Positions 1-6,042 are shown, counted from the stretch's first letter. The stretch is 6,042 nucleotides of DNA from Bifidobacterium breve (GCA_945900705.1 CAMDKJ010000107.1:1-6042), one strand, 5' to 3'. Notes: generated by a model from the sequence alone, not told the origin. Numbers and translations: made by a program.

Positions 1-76
1 CGGTGGTGGTGCCAGTTTGGAGTTTCTCGAGGGCAAAATCTTGCCTGGGATCACCGTTCTCGACGAAGGGCAATGA
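1..76 (+). CDS. pgk: Phosphoglycerate kinase, C-terminal end (partial)
   Basis: This is the last 24 codons of a gene that begins before the window; base 1 is the final base of the preceding codon. The readable tail starts GGGASLEFLEGK and ends VLDEGQ before a TGA at 74-76. The GGGAS-LEFLEGK block is the conserved C-terminal signature of phosphoglycerate kinase, where the glycine loop helps bind the nucleotide phosphates. The enzyme transfers phosphate between 1,3-bisphosphoglycerate and ADP in the cytoplasm, making ATP in glycolysis. Its neighbour tpiA follows directly, as in the common actinobacterial gap-pgk-tpiA order; gap is expected just upstream but is outside the window. The identification rests on a short but highly characteristic fragment. 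Confidence 0.95.
   Translation, partial: GGGASLEFLEGKILPGITVLDEGQ
64..70 (+). promoter_or_regulatory. Ribosome-binding site deciding the tpiA start
   Basis: CGAAGGG lies inside the last codons of pgk. It is 8 bases before GTG 79 but only 2 bases before ATG 73. The spacing favours GTG 79 as the tpiA start. The identical heptamer stands 7 bases before the GTG of rbpA, which supports reading it as a genuine Shine-Dalgarno element. Confidence 0.65.
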
Positions 77-78
77 TC

Positions 79-873
79 GTGGCAGACCGCAAGCCAATGA
101 TGGCTGGCAACTGGAAAATGAATATGAACCACTTCGAAGCCATCGCACTAGTGCAGAAGCTGGCCTACGCACTAAATGATCAGGACTTCGCGGCGGTTGA
201 CGTTGTTGTACTGCCACCGTTCACAGATATTCGGTCGGTGCAAACGTTGATTGACGGCGATAAATACGACCTCTTGTACGGTTCGCAGGATATTTCAGCT
301 AAGGATGGAGGCGCCTTCACCGGTGAGATTTCGGGTGCAATGCTGGCCAAACTGGGCTGTTCATTCGCCGTCGTGGGCCATAGCGAGCGCCGTCAATATC
401 ACGGTGAAACCGATGAGATTGTTAACGCCAAAGCCAAGGCCGCCCTGCGTAATGGCATCATTCCGATCGTCTGTGTGGGTGAGCACCTCGAAGTGCGGCA
501 AACCGGTAGTGCGGTACCCCATGTACTTGAGCAACTTGACGGCTCCTTGGCGGGGCTAACCGCCGAACAGGTCGCCTCCATAGTGATCGCCTATGAACCG
601 GTGTGGGCAATTGGCACCGGGGAGATCGCCACTCCGGAGGACGCTCAGGAGGTCTGTGCGGCGATCAGGGGCCGGATTGCCGAGCAGTGGGGTAAGCAAC
701 CGGCCGCTCAAGTTAGGGTCCTCTACGGGGGGTCGGTTAAATCGAGCAATGTGGTGGGGATCATGGCCCACCCGGATGTCGACGGCGCTTTGGTTGGCGG
801 GGCGAGTATCGACCCCGATGACTTTGTCGGCATCATTCGGTATCGGCTGCACCCAGCCGAACCGGCCGCATAA
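79..873 (+). CDS. tpiA: Triose-phosphate isomerase
   Basis: Interconverts dihydroxyacetone phosphate and glyceraldehyde 3-phosphate in the cytoplasm. The 264-residue protein is a full-length TIM barrel. Counting from the GTG start it shows the N-terminal GNWKMN motif with Asn11 and catalytic Lys13, the electrophile His101 in VVGHSERR, the general base Glu173 in AYEPVWAIGTG with the mobile loop 6 at about 174-181, the phosphate-binding YGGSV at 216-220, and GALVGGASI at 236-244. No catalytic residue is missing. Start: an in-frame ATG at 73 would add two residues and overlap the pgk stop as ATGA. GTG 79 is preferred because it has proper ribosome-binding spacing and gives an N-terminus (MADRKPMMAGNWK) matching the length I recall for actinobacterial homologues. 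It probably shares a transcript with pgk upstream and with secG, 21 bases downstream. Confidence 0.97.
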   Translation: MADRKPMMAGNWKMNMNHFEAIALVQKLAYALNDQDFAAVDVVVLPPFTDIRSVQTLIDGDKYDLLYGSQDISAKDGGAFTGEISGAMLAKLGCSFAVVGHSERRQYHGETDEIVNAKAKAALRNGIIPIVCVGEHLEVRQTGSAVPHVLEQLDGSLAGLTAEQVASIVIAYEPVWAIGTGEIATPEDAQEVCAAIRGRIAEQWGKQPAAQVRVLYGGSVKSSNVVGIMAHPDVDGALVGGASIDPDDFVGIIRYRLHPAEPAA

Positions 874-894
874 CCCACCGCGTATCCTCAAGCC

Positions 895-1143
895 ATGATT
901 GCCATCCTGACCATTGCCCTGGCCGTAATTTTGGTGATCACCAGCGTTTTATTGATTGTCCTAATTTTGCTGCACCGCGGCAAAGGTGGGGGGCTCTCGG
1001 ATCTATTCGGCGGGGGAGTTAGTTCGTCAATTGGCGGGTCTAGCGTTGCTGAGCGCAACCTGGACCGGTTGACCGTTGGGTTAGGCCTAGTCTGGGCGGC
1101 GAGCGTAATCGCCGTTGGGCTACTTGTTCGTACCGGTAGTTAA
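895..1143 (+). CDS. secG: Preprotein translocase subunit SecG
   Basis: Small membrane subunit of the SecYEG channel that assists protein export through the cytoplasmic membrane. The 82-residue protein has the expected two-helix hairpin: a hydrophobic segment at about 4-26, a cytoplasmic loop beginning LHRGKGGGLSDLFGGG (26-41), the diagnostic SecG sequence, and a second hydrophobic segment at about 60-78. Its length is typical of actinobacterial SecG. The ATG at 895 leaves a 21-base gap after tpiA. No clear ribosome-binding sequence is visible before it (TCCTCAAGCC), so translation may depend on ribosomes arriving from tpiA. Position downstream of tpiA is a conserved actinobacterial arrangement, with no known metabolic link between the two. 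Confidence 0.95.
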   Translation: MIAILTIALAVILVITSVLLIVLILLHRGKGGGLSDLFGGGVSSSIGGSSVAERNLDRLTVGLGLVWAASVIAVGLLVRTGS

Positions 1144-1151
1144 CGCAACTT

Positions 1152-1158
1152 CGAAGGG
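1152..1158 (+). promoter_or_regulatory. Ribosome-binding site of rbpA
   Basis: CGAAGGG ends 7 bases before the GTG at 1166. This is optimal spacing and selects that start over the in-frame ATG at 1115, which lies inside secG. It is the same heptamer found before tpiA. Confidence 0.7.
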
Positions 1159-1165
1159 AATTCTT

Positions 1166-1495
1166 GTGGCGGGTGGCAGTGCAATTCGCGGTAGCCGTGT
1201 CGGTGCGGGCCCAATGGGTGAAGCCGAACGCGGCGAGGCGGCTCCGCGCATCTGGGTGTCTTTTTGGTGCTGCCGTGGGCACGAGTCAAAGCCCAGTTTC
1301 GCTACCGATGCGGTAATCCCCGAAGAATGGGACTGTCCACGGTGTGGCCTGCCTGCTGGCCCCGATGAGGCCAATCCGCCATTGCCGCCAAAGGTAGAGC
1401 CGTATAAGACCCACTTGGCCTATGTGAAAGAGCGGCGTTCAGATAAAGATGGCGCCGCCATCTTGGCCGAGGCCATGGAGAAAATCCACCCATAG
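1166..1495 (+). CDS. rbpA: RNA polymerase-binding protein RbpA
   Basis: RbpA is an actinobacterial transcription factor that binds core RNA polymerase and the principal sigma factor, stabilising the holoenzyme and open promoter complexes. The 109-residue protein closely resembles the Streptomyces type as I recall it. It has an N-terminal tail with IRGSRVGAGPMGEAERGE (7-24), a core with Cys35, His39, Cys57 and Cys60 (the last two in DCPRCG) that should bind one zinc, then a linker and a C-terminal helical sigma-interaction part containing YKTHLAYV (80-87) and KERRSDKDG (88-96). A second cysteine, Cys36, follows the first ligand. Start: GTG 1166 was chosen because a ribosome-binding site precedes it and because the 17 extra residues from ATG 1115 are encoded within secG and are not RbpA-like. 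It sits 22 bases after secG and may share its transcript. It is the last gene before the convergent pentose phosphate operon. Confidence 0.95.
   Translation: MAGGSAIRGSRVGAGPMGEAERGEAAPRIWVSFWCCRGHESKPSFATDAVIPEEWDCPRCGLPAGPDEANPPLPPKVEPYKTHLAYVKERRSDKDGAAILAEAMEKIHP
1441..1464 (-). terminator. Candidate intrinsic terminator of the tkt-pgl transcript, inside rbpA
   Basis: On the - strand, AAGATGGC (1464-1457), a 3-base loop (GGC) and GCCATCTT (1453-1446) form a perfect 8-bp stem. The 3' arm runs into TATCT, giving TTTATCT with five T in seven bases. It lies about 52 bases past the pgl stop, where the end of that transcript would be expected, and would make the two convergent mRNAs overlap inside rbpA. 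On the + strand no T-run follows the stem (GGCCGAGG), so it should act in one direction only. Caution: the bases encode the well-conserved KDGAAIL segment of RbpA, so the symmetry may be a coding coincidence, and the T-run is interrupted. Confidence 0.4.
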
Positions 1496-1515
1496 CGTTG
1501 GCGGGCTCGGGGCAA

Positions 1516-2289
1516 CTAGGCGGTAGGGCGGCCAAGTCCCGGCGGCAATTTCGCTGCGGCCTGCTCGTCAATCAGGAAAAGGGTGCGCTCGCGGCCCCGG
1601 GCGCCAGCGGCCGGAACCTGCAAGACGCCCGCCGTGGGTTCAAGCGCCAATCTAACCGCTGCAGCTTTTTCGGTGCCACTCGCTAAGACCCAAACCTCGC
1701 GCGCTGCGCCGATTGTTGGCAGCGTCATGGTGATGCGCGTTGACGGCGGCTTCGGTGAGCCGTGCACCGCCGTGACTACCCGGTCATCATGTAATGCTGG
1801 ATGCTCCGGAAACAGTGATGCCACGTGACCATCGGGCCCGATTCCAAGAAGCATCACCGCAAAACTCGGCACTGGAGCATGGTCTTCGGGGCGGCGGTAC
1901 CGTTCGAGTTCATCGGCATATGCCGCGGCCGAACTTTCGGCGTCCGCAGTGGCATCGGGGCCGGCAATTGCGTGTAAATTCTGCGGAGGGATATGCACCA
2001 AATCTAATAATGCGGAGCGAGCAGCGGTTTCATTGCGCTCTGGGTCGCCAGCGGGTAAGTACCTCTCATCGCCCCACCAAATCTCGATCAGCTCCCAATC
2101 CACGGCGTTTAGACCGGTACCCTTCGCTATTGACGCTAGGACAGCTGTGCCAATACCACCACCGGTTAAGACAATGTGCGGGCGTACCCCGGCAGATTGA
2201 GTTTCGACGATGTGGGTGATTAGTTGTGCTGCTACTGCGTCAGCAAGGGATCGGGCATTTTGGTGCCGAATAACCTCAACAGCATTCAC
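1516..2289 (-). CDS. pgl: 6-phosphogluconolactonase
   Basis: Hydrolyses 6-phosphogluconolactone to 6-phosphogluconate, the second step of the oxidative pentose phosphate pathway, following Zwf. The 257-residue protein (also called DevB in actinobacteria) belongs to the glucosamine-6-phosphate isomerase-like fold. Visible motifs are the LTGGG phosphate loop at 41-45, WWGDERYLP at 71-79, GIGPDGHVASLFPEHP at about 149-164 with the catalytic-region histidine, and KPPSTRIT near 180-187. Start: GTG 2289 overlaps the opcA stop as GTGA, the same 4-base arrangement as at the zwf/opcA junction. A TTG at 2298 would add three residues (13-base overlap), and neither start has a well-spaced ribosome-binding site, so coupling to opcA is likely. 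It is the last gene of its operon and ends 20 bases from the rbpA stop. Confidence 0.95.
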   Translation of the reverse strand: MNAVEVIRHQNARSLADAVAAQLITHIVETQSAGVRPHIVLTGGGIGTAVLASIAKGTGLNAVDWELIEIWWGDERYLPAGDPERNETAARSALLDLVHIPPQNLHAIAGPDATADAESSAAAYADELERYRRPEDHAPVPSFAVMLLGIGPDGHVASLFPEHPALHDDRVVTAVHGSPKPPSTRITMTLPTIGAAREVWVLASGTEKAAAVRLALEPTAGVLQVPAAGARGRERTLFLIDEQAAAKLPPGLGRPTA

Positions 2290-3197
2290 GCCTTGCAATC
2301 CGAATCGCTAACCCCCGCAATTGCTTCTTCATACGGCAAATCGGGGTCAAGGCGCCTAAGTTCTTCGGATAGCAGGGCCGCAAGGTCGCGACGGGGCAGC
2401 ACCACGGTGGTGTCTGGTTGCCCTGAACAGCAAAGTGTTGCGACCCCGCCGTCTTCGCGAATGATCGAGATTTTATCGGCATCGGCTAGCAGCGTGACTT
2501 CAGTGAGCCCTGGACCGTCATCACTGTTGAGAATCACGGGTACCCCAAGGCGAAGGTGCAGCCAGGAAGTCAATAGCGGCACGCTGGGATTGCCGCGCTC
2601 ACCTGAAACACTCGCTCCGGTAATTGTCCCGAATGGCTGATCGAGGGCCGAAGCCAGAACTGATCGCCATGGGGTGAGTCGGGTCCAGGCTAAGTCGGTA
2701 TCGCCAGGCTGGTAGCCCTTCCGACGGGTTAGTAAATCCCGTAATGGGTCCAGGGCACCGGCTGCATCGGTGATGCGCCGCTGCGCGTGCTGACCAATTG
2801 GATCATCGGCGGGCACCTTGGGCGCAACACCCGGCCAGTAGGCGACCACCGGGGTGTCCGAGAGTAATAGCGGAACGGCTACGGAATTTGCGTGTTCGGC
2901 AAGCCGGCCTCGTAGCCGCAGGATCGCAACTTCACCCGGGCCATCGTCACCCCCGACCGAGATGTCCGCATCTAGGCGGGTATTTGGGTCGGTAGGTCTG
3001 GGGACCATGGTGATTATGCGCATTGGATGCAGGCGCGCAGCGGCCACCGCAGCAGCGGTGGCGTCGGCCTGCGTCTCCTCGGTGGCCATGATTAACAAAG
3101 TCAGGACCATTCCGGTGGGCGAGGAGCCCAAGCGGTTTCGCTCCTGATTTATGGTCGCGGCGACGGCCCCGCCGCTGGTGTCCTCAAGTCTGATCAT
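2286..3197 (-). CDS. opcA: Glucose-6-phosphate dehydrogenase assembly protein OpcA
   Basis: OpcA binds glucose-6-phosphate dehydrogenase and promotes its active assembly; it is known from cyanobacteria and actinobacteria, where it usually lies beside zwf. The 303-residue protein has family landmarks: a GMVLTLLI strand near the N-terminus (29-36), HPMRII (57-62), GEVAILRLRG (88-97), SDTPVVAYWPG (113-123), ITDAAG (142-147), DLAWTRLTPWR (168-178) and SWLHLRLG (211-218). It is not itself known as an enzyme. Start: ATG 3197 overlaps the zwf stop as ATGA. A TTG at 3209 would add only four residues (MAAA) that run into zwf and lack support. The overlap suggests that zwf and opcA are translated together, fitting a partner made alongside its enzyme. 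The C-terminus overlaps pgl by four bases. Confidence 0.93.
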   Translation of the reverse strand: MIRLEDTSGGAVAATINQERNRLGSSPTGMVLTLLIMATEETQADATAAAVAAARLHPMRIITMVPRPTDPNTRLDADISVGGDDGPGEVAILRLRGRLAEHANSVAVPLLLSDTPVVAYWPGVAPKVPADDPIGQHAQRRITDAAGALDPLRDLLTRRKGYQPGDTDLAWTRLTPWRSVLASALDQPFGTITGASVSGERGNPSVPLLTSWLHLRLGVPVILNSDDGPGLTEVTLLADADKISIIREDGGVATLCCSGQPDTTVVLPRRDLAALLSEELRRLDPDLPYEEAIAGVSDSDCKA

Positions 3198-4726
3198 GGC
3201 CGCCGCCAAATGCGGCCATCGCGCTTGATCATCTCATCCGCCGAGTGCGGCCCCCAACCACCTGCGACGTATTGGTCGGGTTGCCCTTGCTCGGCCCAGC
3301 GATCAAGAACCGGATCCAAGATGGTCCAGGCGAGCTCAACTTCGCGGGGCCGCGGGAACAGCGGTGGATCACCCAAGAGCACGTCAAGGATCAGCCGCTC
3401 ATAGGCTTCAGGGCTTGAATCAACGAATGAGTCCCCGTATTGGAAATCCATTGTCACATCGCGTACTTCCACCGACGAAGTGTTCGGTACCTTGGATCCG
3501 AACTTGACGGTGATGCCTTCATCAGGCTGGATGCGGAATACGAAGGCGTTATTGCTGAGCTCTTCAACGGCGGCACTTGCAAATGGCAGATGTGGGGCAC
3601 GTTTGAAAACAACAGCGACTTCGGTGACCCGACGCCCAAGCCGTTTACCTGTTCGGAGATAAAATGGAACGCCTGCCCAGCGCCGGTTTTCCACATTTAA
3701 GCGAACCGCTGCGTAGGTGTCGGTAATTGAAGTCGGTGAAATCCCGTCCTCTTCCAAGAAACCTTTTACCGGTATTCCGCCTTGCCAGCCGGAGGTGTAC
3801 TGCCCTCGGGAGGTGTGGAGATCAATCTTCTTCGGCAATTTGATCGCCGACAATACTTTTTCTTTCTCCAGCCGCACATCACGTGCGGTAAAGGAGAGTG
3901 GCTCCTCCATGGCCGTCAGTGCAAGCAGTTGCAGTAAGTGGTTTTGGATTACATCGCGTGCAGCCCCAATCCCGTCGTAGTAGCCGGCGCGCCCGGCAAT
4001 TCCGATATCCTCGGCCATGGTGATCTGCACATTATCGACATAGTTTGAGTTCCATAGCGGCTCGTACATCGCGTTGGCAAAGCGTACGGCCAAAATGTTC
4101 TGAACGGTCTCTTTGCCCAGATAATGGTCAATGCGAAAAACTGACCCTGCCGGAAACACCTCGCCCACCAAGCTATTAAGAGCGGTAGCACTGGTTAGGT
4201 CATGGCCAAATGGTTTTTCGATTACCACTCGGCGCCAAGCGTCTTCGCGACTGTCTGCAAGTCCAGACACCTTTAACTGCTCAAGGACCACCGGGAATAA
4301 CCCGGGCGGAATCGACAGATAAAAAGCGTGGTTACCTCTGGTGCCGCGAGTGGTATCTAGCTCGGCAACCGCCGCACTCAACTCTTGGTAGGCGGCGGGG
4401 TCGGCAAGGTCGCCGGCCACAAATCGGATACCTTCTGAAAGCTGTTTCCAGGTGGATTCGCGAAATGGTGTTCGCGAATGTTCGCGTACAGCGTCGTGCA
4501 CAATTTTAGCGAAATCCTCATCGGCCCAATCGCGACGAGCGAAACCAACCAGCGCAAAACCAGCTGGTAGCAGCCCGCGATTGGCTAAGTCGTAAATTGC
4601 CGGCATGACTTTCTTGGTAGCGAGATCGCCGGTAACTCCGAAAAGCACCATCCCGCAGGGTCCGGCGACCCTTGGGAGTCGATGGTCTAGTCCATCTCGC
4701 AATGGGTTAAGAATTTCAGTTAGCAT
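3194..4726 (-). CDS. zwf: Glucose-6-phosphate 1-dehydrogenase
   Basis: Oxidises glucose 6-phosphate to 6-phosphogluconolactone, normally producing NADPH, at the entry to the oxidative pentose phosphate pathway. The 510-residue protein is a complete enzyme. It has the nucleotide-binding FGVTGDLA at 29-36, Lys171 in EKPFGHD (170-176), the substrate and active-site signature RIDHYLGKE at 198-206 with Asp200 and His201, the presumed catalytic base His263 in QNHLLQ, and RTGKR at 358-362. Coenzyme preference cannot be fixed by eye. The N-terminal stretch NPLRDGLDHRLPRVAGPCG is typical of actinobacterial Zwf. The start is ATG 4726, preceded by AGGGA with a 5-base spacer and overlapping the tal stop by one base (TAATG). 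It lies directly between tal and opcA, and no pgi intervenes. Confidence 0.97.
   Translation of the reverse strand: MLTEILNPLRDGLDHRLPRVAGPCGMVLFGVTGDLATKKVMPAIYDLANRGLLPAGFALVGFARRDWADEDFAKIVHDAVREHSRTPFRESTWKQLSEGIRFVAGDLADPAAYQELSAAVAELDTTRGTRGNHAFYLSIPPGLFPVVLEQLKVSGLADSREDAWRRVVIEKPFGHDLTSATALNSLVGEVFPAGSVFRIDHYLGKETVQNILAVRFANAMYEPLWNSNYVDNVQITMAEDIGIAGRAGYYDGIGAARDVIQNHLLQLLALTAMEEPLSFTARDVRLEKEKVLSAIKLPKKIDLHTSRGQYTSGWQGGIPVKGFLEEDGISPTSITDTYAAVRLNVENRRWAGVPFYLRTGKRLGRRVTEVAVVFKRAPHLPFASAAVEELSNNAFVFRIQPDEGITVKFGSKVPNTSSVEVRDVTMDFQYGDSFVDSSPEAYERLILDVLLGDPPLFPRPREVELAWTILDPVLDRWAEQGQPDQYVAGGWGPHSADEMIKRDGRIWRRP
4456..4479. repeat. 9-bp inverted repeat built from two TTCGCGAA palindromes, in zwf
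   Basis: ATTCGCGAA (4456-4464) and TTCGCGAAT (4471-4479) are perfect reverse complements separated by six bases, and each contains the 8-base palindrome TTCGCGAA. A partial copy, TTCGCG, follows at 4481-4486, and another full TTCGCGAA lies at 2454-2461 in opcA. The repeat falls in ordinary zwf coding sequence (residues about 81-91, with Arg-Glu and Ser-Arg codons). No T-run follows on either strand, so it is not a terminator. It may be a protein-binding or modification site, or chance from codon use. Confidence 0.5.
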
Positions 4727-5829
4727 TACGATCCCTGCATCGCATTCTCAACGGTGGTGCGTAATTGCTCCCAGGAGTCGATGAACTTCTGCACCCCTTC
4801 AACTTCGAGTGTGTCGCACACTGAGCCTTGGTTGACGCCTTGGCCGGCAAGGGATTGCCAAACCGCGGCCGCGGCGGGGCCGGTGCCGCGCACGGTGTCG
4901 CCGATGACGTGACCATGTTGATCAACGGCGTTCAAGGTGGCCTCAGGCATGGTGTTGACGCAGCCCGCGGTAGCAAGGTCTATGACATAACGGGTGTCGT
5001 CGTAGTGTGGGTCCTTGACCCCGGTTGAGGCCCAGAGCGGACGCTGCGGGTTGGCACCGGCGCCCGCGAGTTCAGCCCAGCCCGCGGTGGCCAGGGCCTC
5101 CTCATAAGCAACCCAGGCGAGCCTGGCGTTGGCGATGGCAGCTTCGCCCTTGAGTGCGATAGCTGCGGGCGTGGCAACTGCCTCGAGTTGAGCGTCCACT
5201 GCAGCATCGACCCGGCTGACGAAAAACGAAGCCACGGATTGAATAGCTGAGAGGTCATGACCCGCTGCCCTTGCGCGCACGAGGCCGGCCTCATACGCCG
5301 CAATAACTTCACGGTAGCGATCCACCGAGAAGATCAAAGTCACGTTGACGCTGATGCCATTTGCGATCGACTCGGTGATCGCTGGGAGGCCGGCCTTGGT
5401 CGCCGGAATCTTGATCAGGGCATTTGGGCGCGCGACCTGACTCCAAAGCTCCGCCGCCTGAATGATTGTCGCTGCGGTATCATTCGCTAAGCGTGGGTCT
5501 ACCTCAATTGATACCCGACCATCGACACCACCTGATTGCTGCCAAAGCCCGGTAAATAGATCACAGGCGGAGCGGACATCATCGGTAGTCAACCTGCGGA
5601 TGATCTGGTCGACATCTTTGCCTTGAGCAGTGAGCTCACTGATCTGAGCCGCATAGGCTTCAGCCCCCGCAGAAACTGCCTTATCAAAGATCGCCGGGTT
5701 GGTGGTAACACCTCTAACGCACTTTTTTTCGATTAACTCGGCCAAGTTGCCGGAGGTAATACGGTGACGATCTAGATCATCAAGCCAGATCGAGACGCCA
5801 AGATCAGTCAAGGCCTCAAGTGCATTCAT
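4726..5829 (-). CDS. tal: Transaldolase
   Basis: Transfers a dihydroxyacetone unit from sedoheptulose 7-phosphate to glyceraldehyde 3-phosphate, giving erythrose 4-phosphate and fructose 6-phosphate. The 367-residue protein matches the longer bacterial form found in actinobacteria and cyanobacteria. Visible landmarks are SIWLDDL (13-19) with the catalytic aspartate, GVTTNPAIF (40-48), SIEVDPRL (107-114), the Schiff-base Lys140 in NALIKIPAT (136-144), VASFFVSRVD (199-208), LWASTGVK (265-272) and VNTMPEATL (291-299). Nothing essential is missing, and there is no fused phosphoglucose isomerase domain. The ATG at 5829 is 9 bases after the tkt stop. The nearest purine-rich stretch, GGGAG, is 14 bases away, so initiation may rely on ribosomes finishing tkt. 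Confidence 0.97.
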   Translation of the reverse strand: MNALEALTDLGVSIWLDDLDRHRITSGNLAELIEKKCVRGVTTNPAIFDKAVSAGAEAYAAQISELTAQGKDVDQIIRRLTTDDVRSACDLFTGLWQQSGGVDGRVSIEVDPRLANDTAATIIQAAELWSQVARPNALIKIPATKAGLPAITESIANGISVNVTLIFSVDRYREVIAAYEAGLVRARAAGHDLSAIQSVASFFVSRVDAAVDAQLEAVATPAAIALKGEAAIANARLAWVAYEEALATAGWAELAGAGANPQRPLWASTGVKDPHYDDTRYVIDLATAGCVNTMPEATLNAVDQHGHVIGDTVRGTGPAAAAVWQSLAGQGVNQGSVCDTLEVEGVQKFIDSWEQLRTTVENAMQGS

Positions 5830-5838
5830 CGTATTAGC

Positions 5839-6042
5839 TCACGCTCCCAGACTTGATTTAGCAGCGGCAACGATTGCCTCAGCGGTGATACCGAACTCGT
5901 GGTAAAGCACGCCTTGGTCAGCACTCGCACCAAAGTGATCGATGCCGATCACTTTCCCACGGTCACCGACATACCGCCACCAGCCCAAAGTTGCGCCAGC
6001 CTCAACGGCTACCCGGGCCTTTACCATTGGCAGCAGCACGCT
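5839..6042 (-). CDS. tkt: Transketolase, C-terminal end (partial)
   Basis: This is the last 67 codons of a gene that starts beyond base 6042; the frame is open at the window edge (first codons AGC GTG CTG), so the GTG there is internal, not a start. Family landmarks are a VLLPMVKARVAVEAG stretch near the edge, GWWRYVGDRG, the HFGASAD segment, and EFGITAEAIVAAA before the TGA. These belong to the C-terminal transketolase domain; the thiamine-diphosphate and substrate-binding domains lie outside. The enzyme moves two-carbon ketol units among pentose, heptose and triose phosphates. It precedes tal by 9 bases, and any promoter for the operon would be at or upstream of tkt, outside this window. 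Confidence 0.95.
   Translation of the reverse strand, partial: SVLLPMVKARVAVEAGATLGWWRYVGDRGKVIGIDHFGASADQGVLYHEFGITAEAIVAAAKSSLGA

Noticed and set aside
1069..1093. Promoter-like TTGACC (1069-1074) and TAGTCT (1088-1093) inside secG, upstream of rbpA
   Set aside because: The spacer is only 13 bases, too short for a standard sigma-70-type promoter, and no better-spaced -10 element follows. The bases are also part of secG coding sequence.
1498..1535. TTGGC / GCCAA inverted repeat spanning the rbpA-pgl gap
   Set aside because: The stem is five base pairs with a loop of 28 bases and there is no T-run on either side; not a credible terminator.
1655..1680. GCTGCAGC followed by TTTTT on the + strand, as a terminator for the tpiA-rbpA transcript
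   Set aside because: The palindrome has no loop, so it cannot form a normal hairpin, and it is about 170 bases inside pgl. No convincing + strand terminator was found.
1794..2219. Long + strand open frame antisense to pgl
   Set aside because: It lies wholly opposite a well-supported 6-phosphogluconolactonase, resembles no family I know, and looks like an arginine-rich shadow translation.
2224..2640. + strand open frame antisense to the opcA end and pgl start
   Set aside because: Serine- and arginine-rich low-complexity translation opposite the conserved OpcA frame; no ribosome-binding site or family resemblance.
4863..4874. 12-base palindrome CCGCGGCCGCGG in tal
   Set aside because: It is explained by a run of alanine codons (GCG/GCC) in the conserved GPAAAAVW region and has no loop or tail suggesting function.

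Overview
The window is a dense stretch of core carbon-metabolism genes from a member of the Actinomycetota. Three things point there: a zinc-type RbpA (an RNA polymerase-binding protein confined to this phylum), an OpcA next to zwf (known from actinobacteria and cyanobacteria), and the long, type-2-like transaldolase. Base composition looks moderately GC-rich by eye, clearly below the level typical of Streptomyces or Mycobacterium, and only about 70 bases lie between genes. That would fit a streamlined, possibly aquatic, actinobacterium, but the lineage is an inference.

Left part, + strand (1-1495): the last codons of pgk, then tpiA, secG and rbpA, all tightly spaced. This is the tail of the usual lower-glycolysis operon (gap-pgk-tpiA-secG) with rbpA added. 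tpiA and rbpA both appear to start at GTG behind the same ribosome-binding heptamer, CGAAGGG.

Right part, - strand (6042 down to 1516): the end of tkt, then tal, zwf, opcA and pgl, read in that order. These cover the oxidative branch of the pentose phosphate pathway up to 6-phosphogluconate and the sugar-shuffling non-oxidative enzymes. The last three junctions are stop/start overlaps (TAATG, ATGA, GTGA), so translational coupling is likely. No gnd or pgi is present in the window.

The two operons converge, with 20 bases between the rbpA and pgl stop codons. A perfect 8-bp hairpin with a T-rich tail on the - strand lies inside the 3' end of rbpA and is a candidate terminator for the pentose phosphate transcript. 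Functionally, glycolysis and the pentose phosphate pathway meet at glyceraldehyde 3-phosphate, which is the product of triose-phosphate isomerase, transaldolase and transketolase. I found no mobile element, CRISPR array, RNA gene, toxin-antitoxin pair or defence system. This is an ordinary core region, and the findings below are modest.
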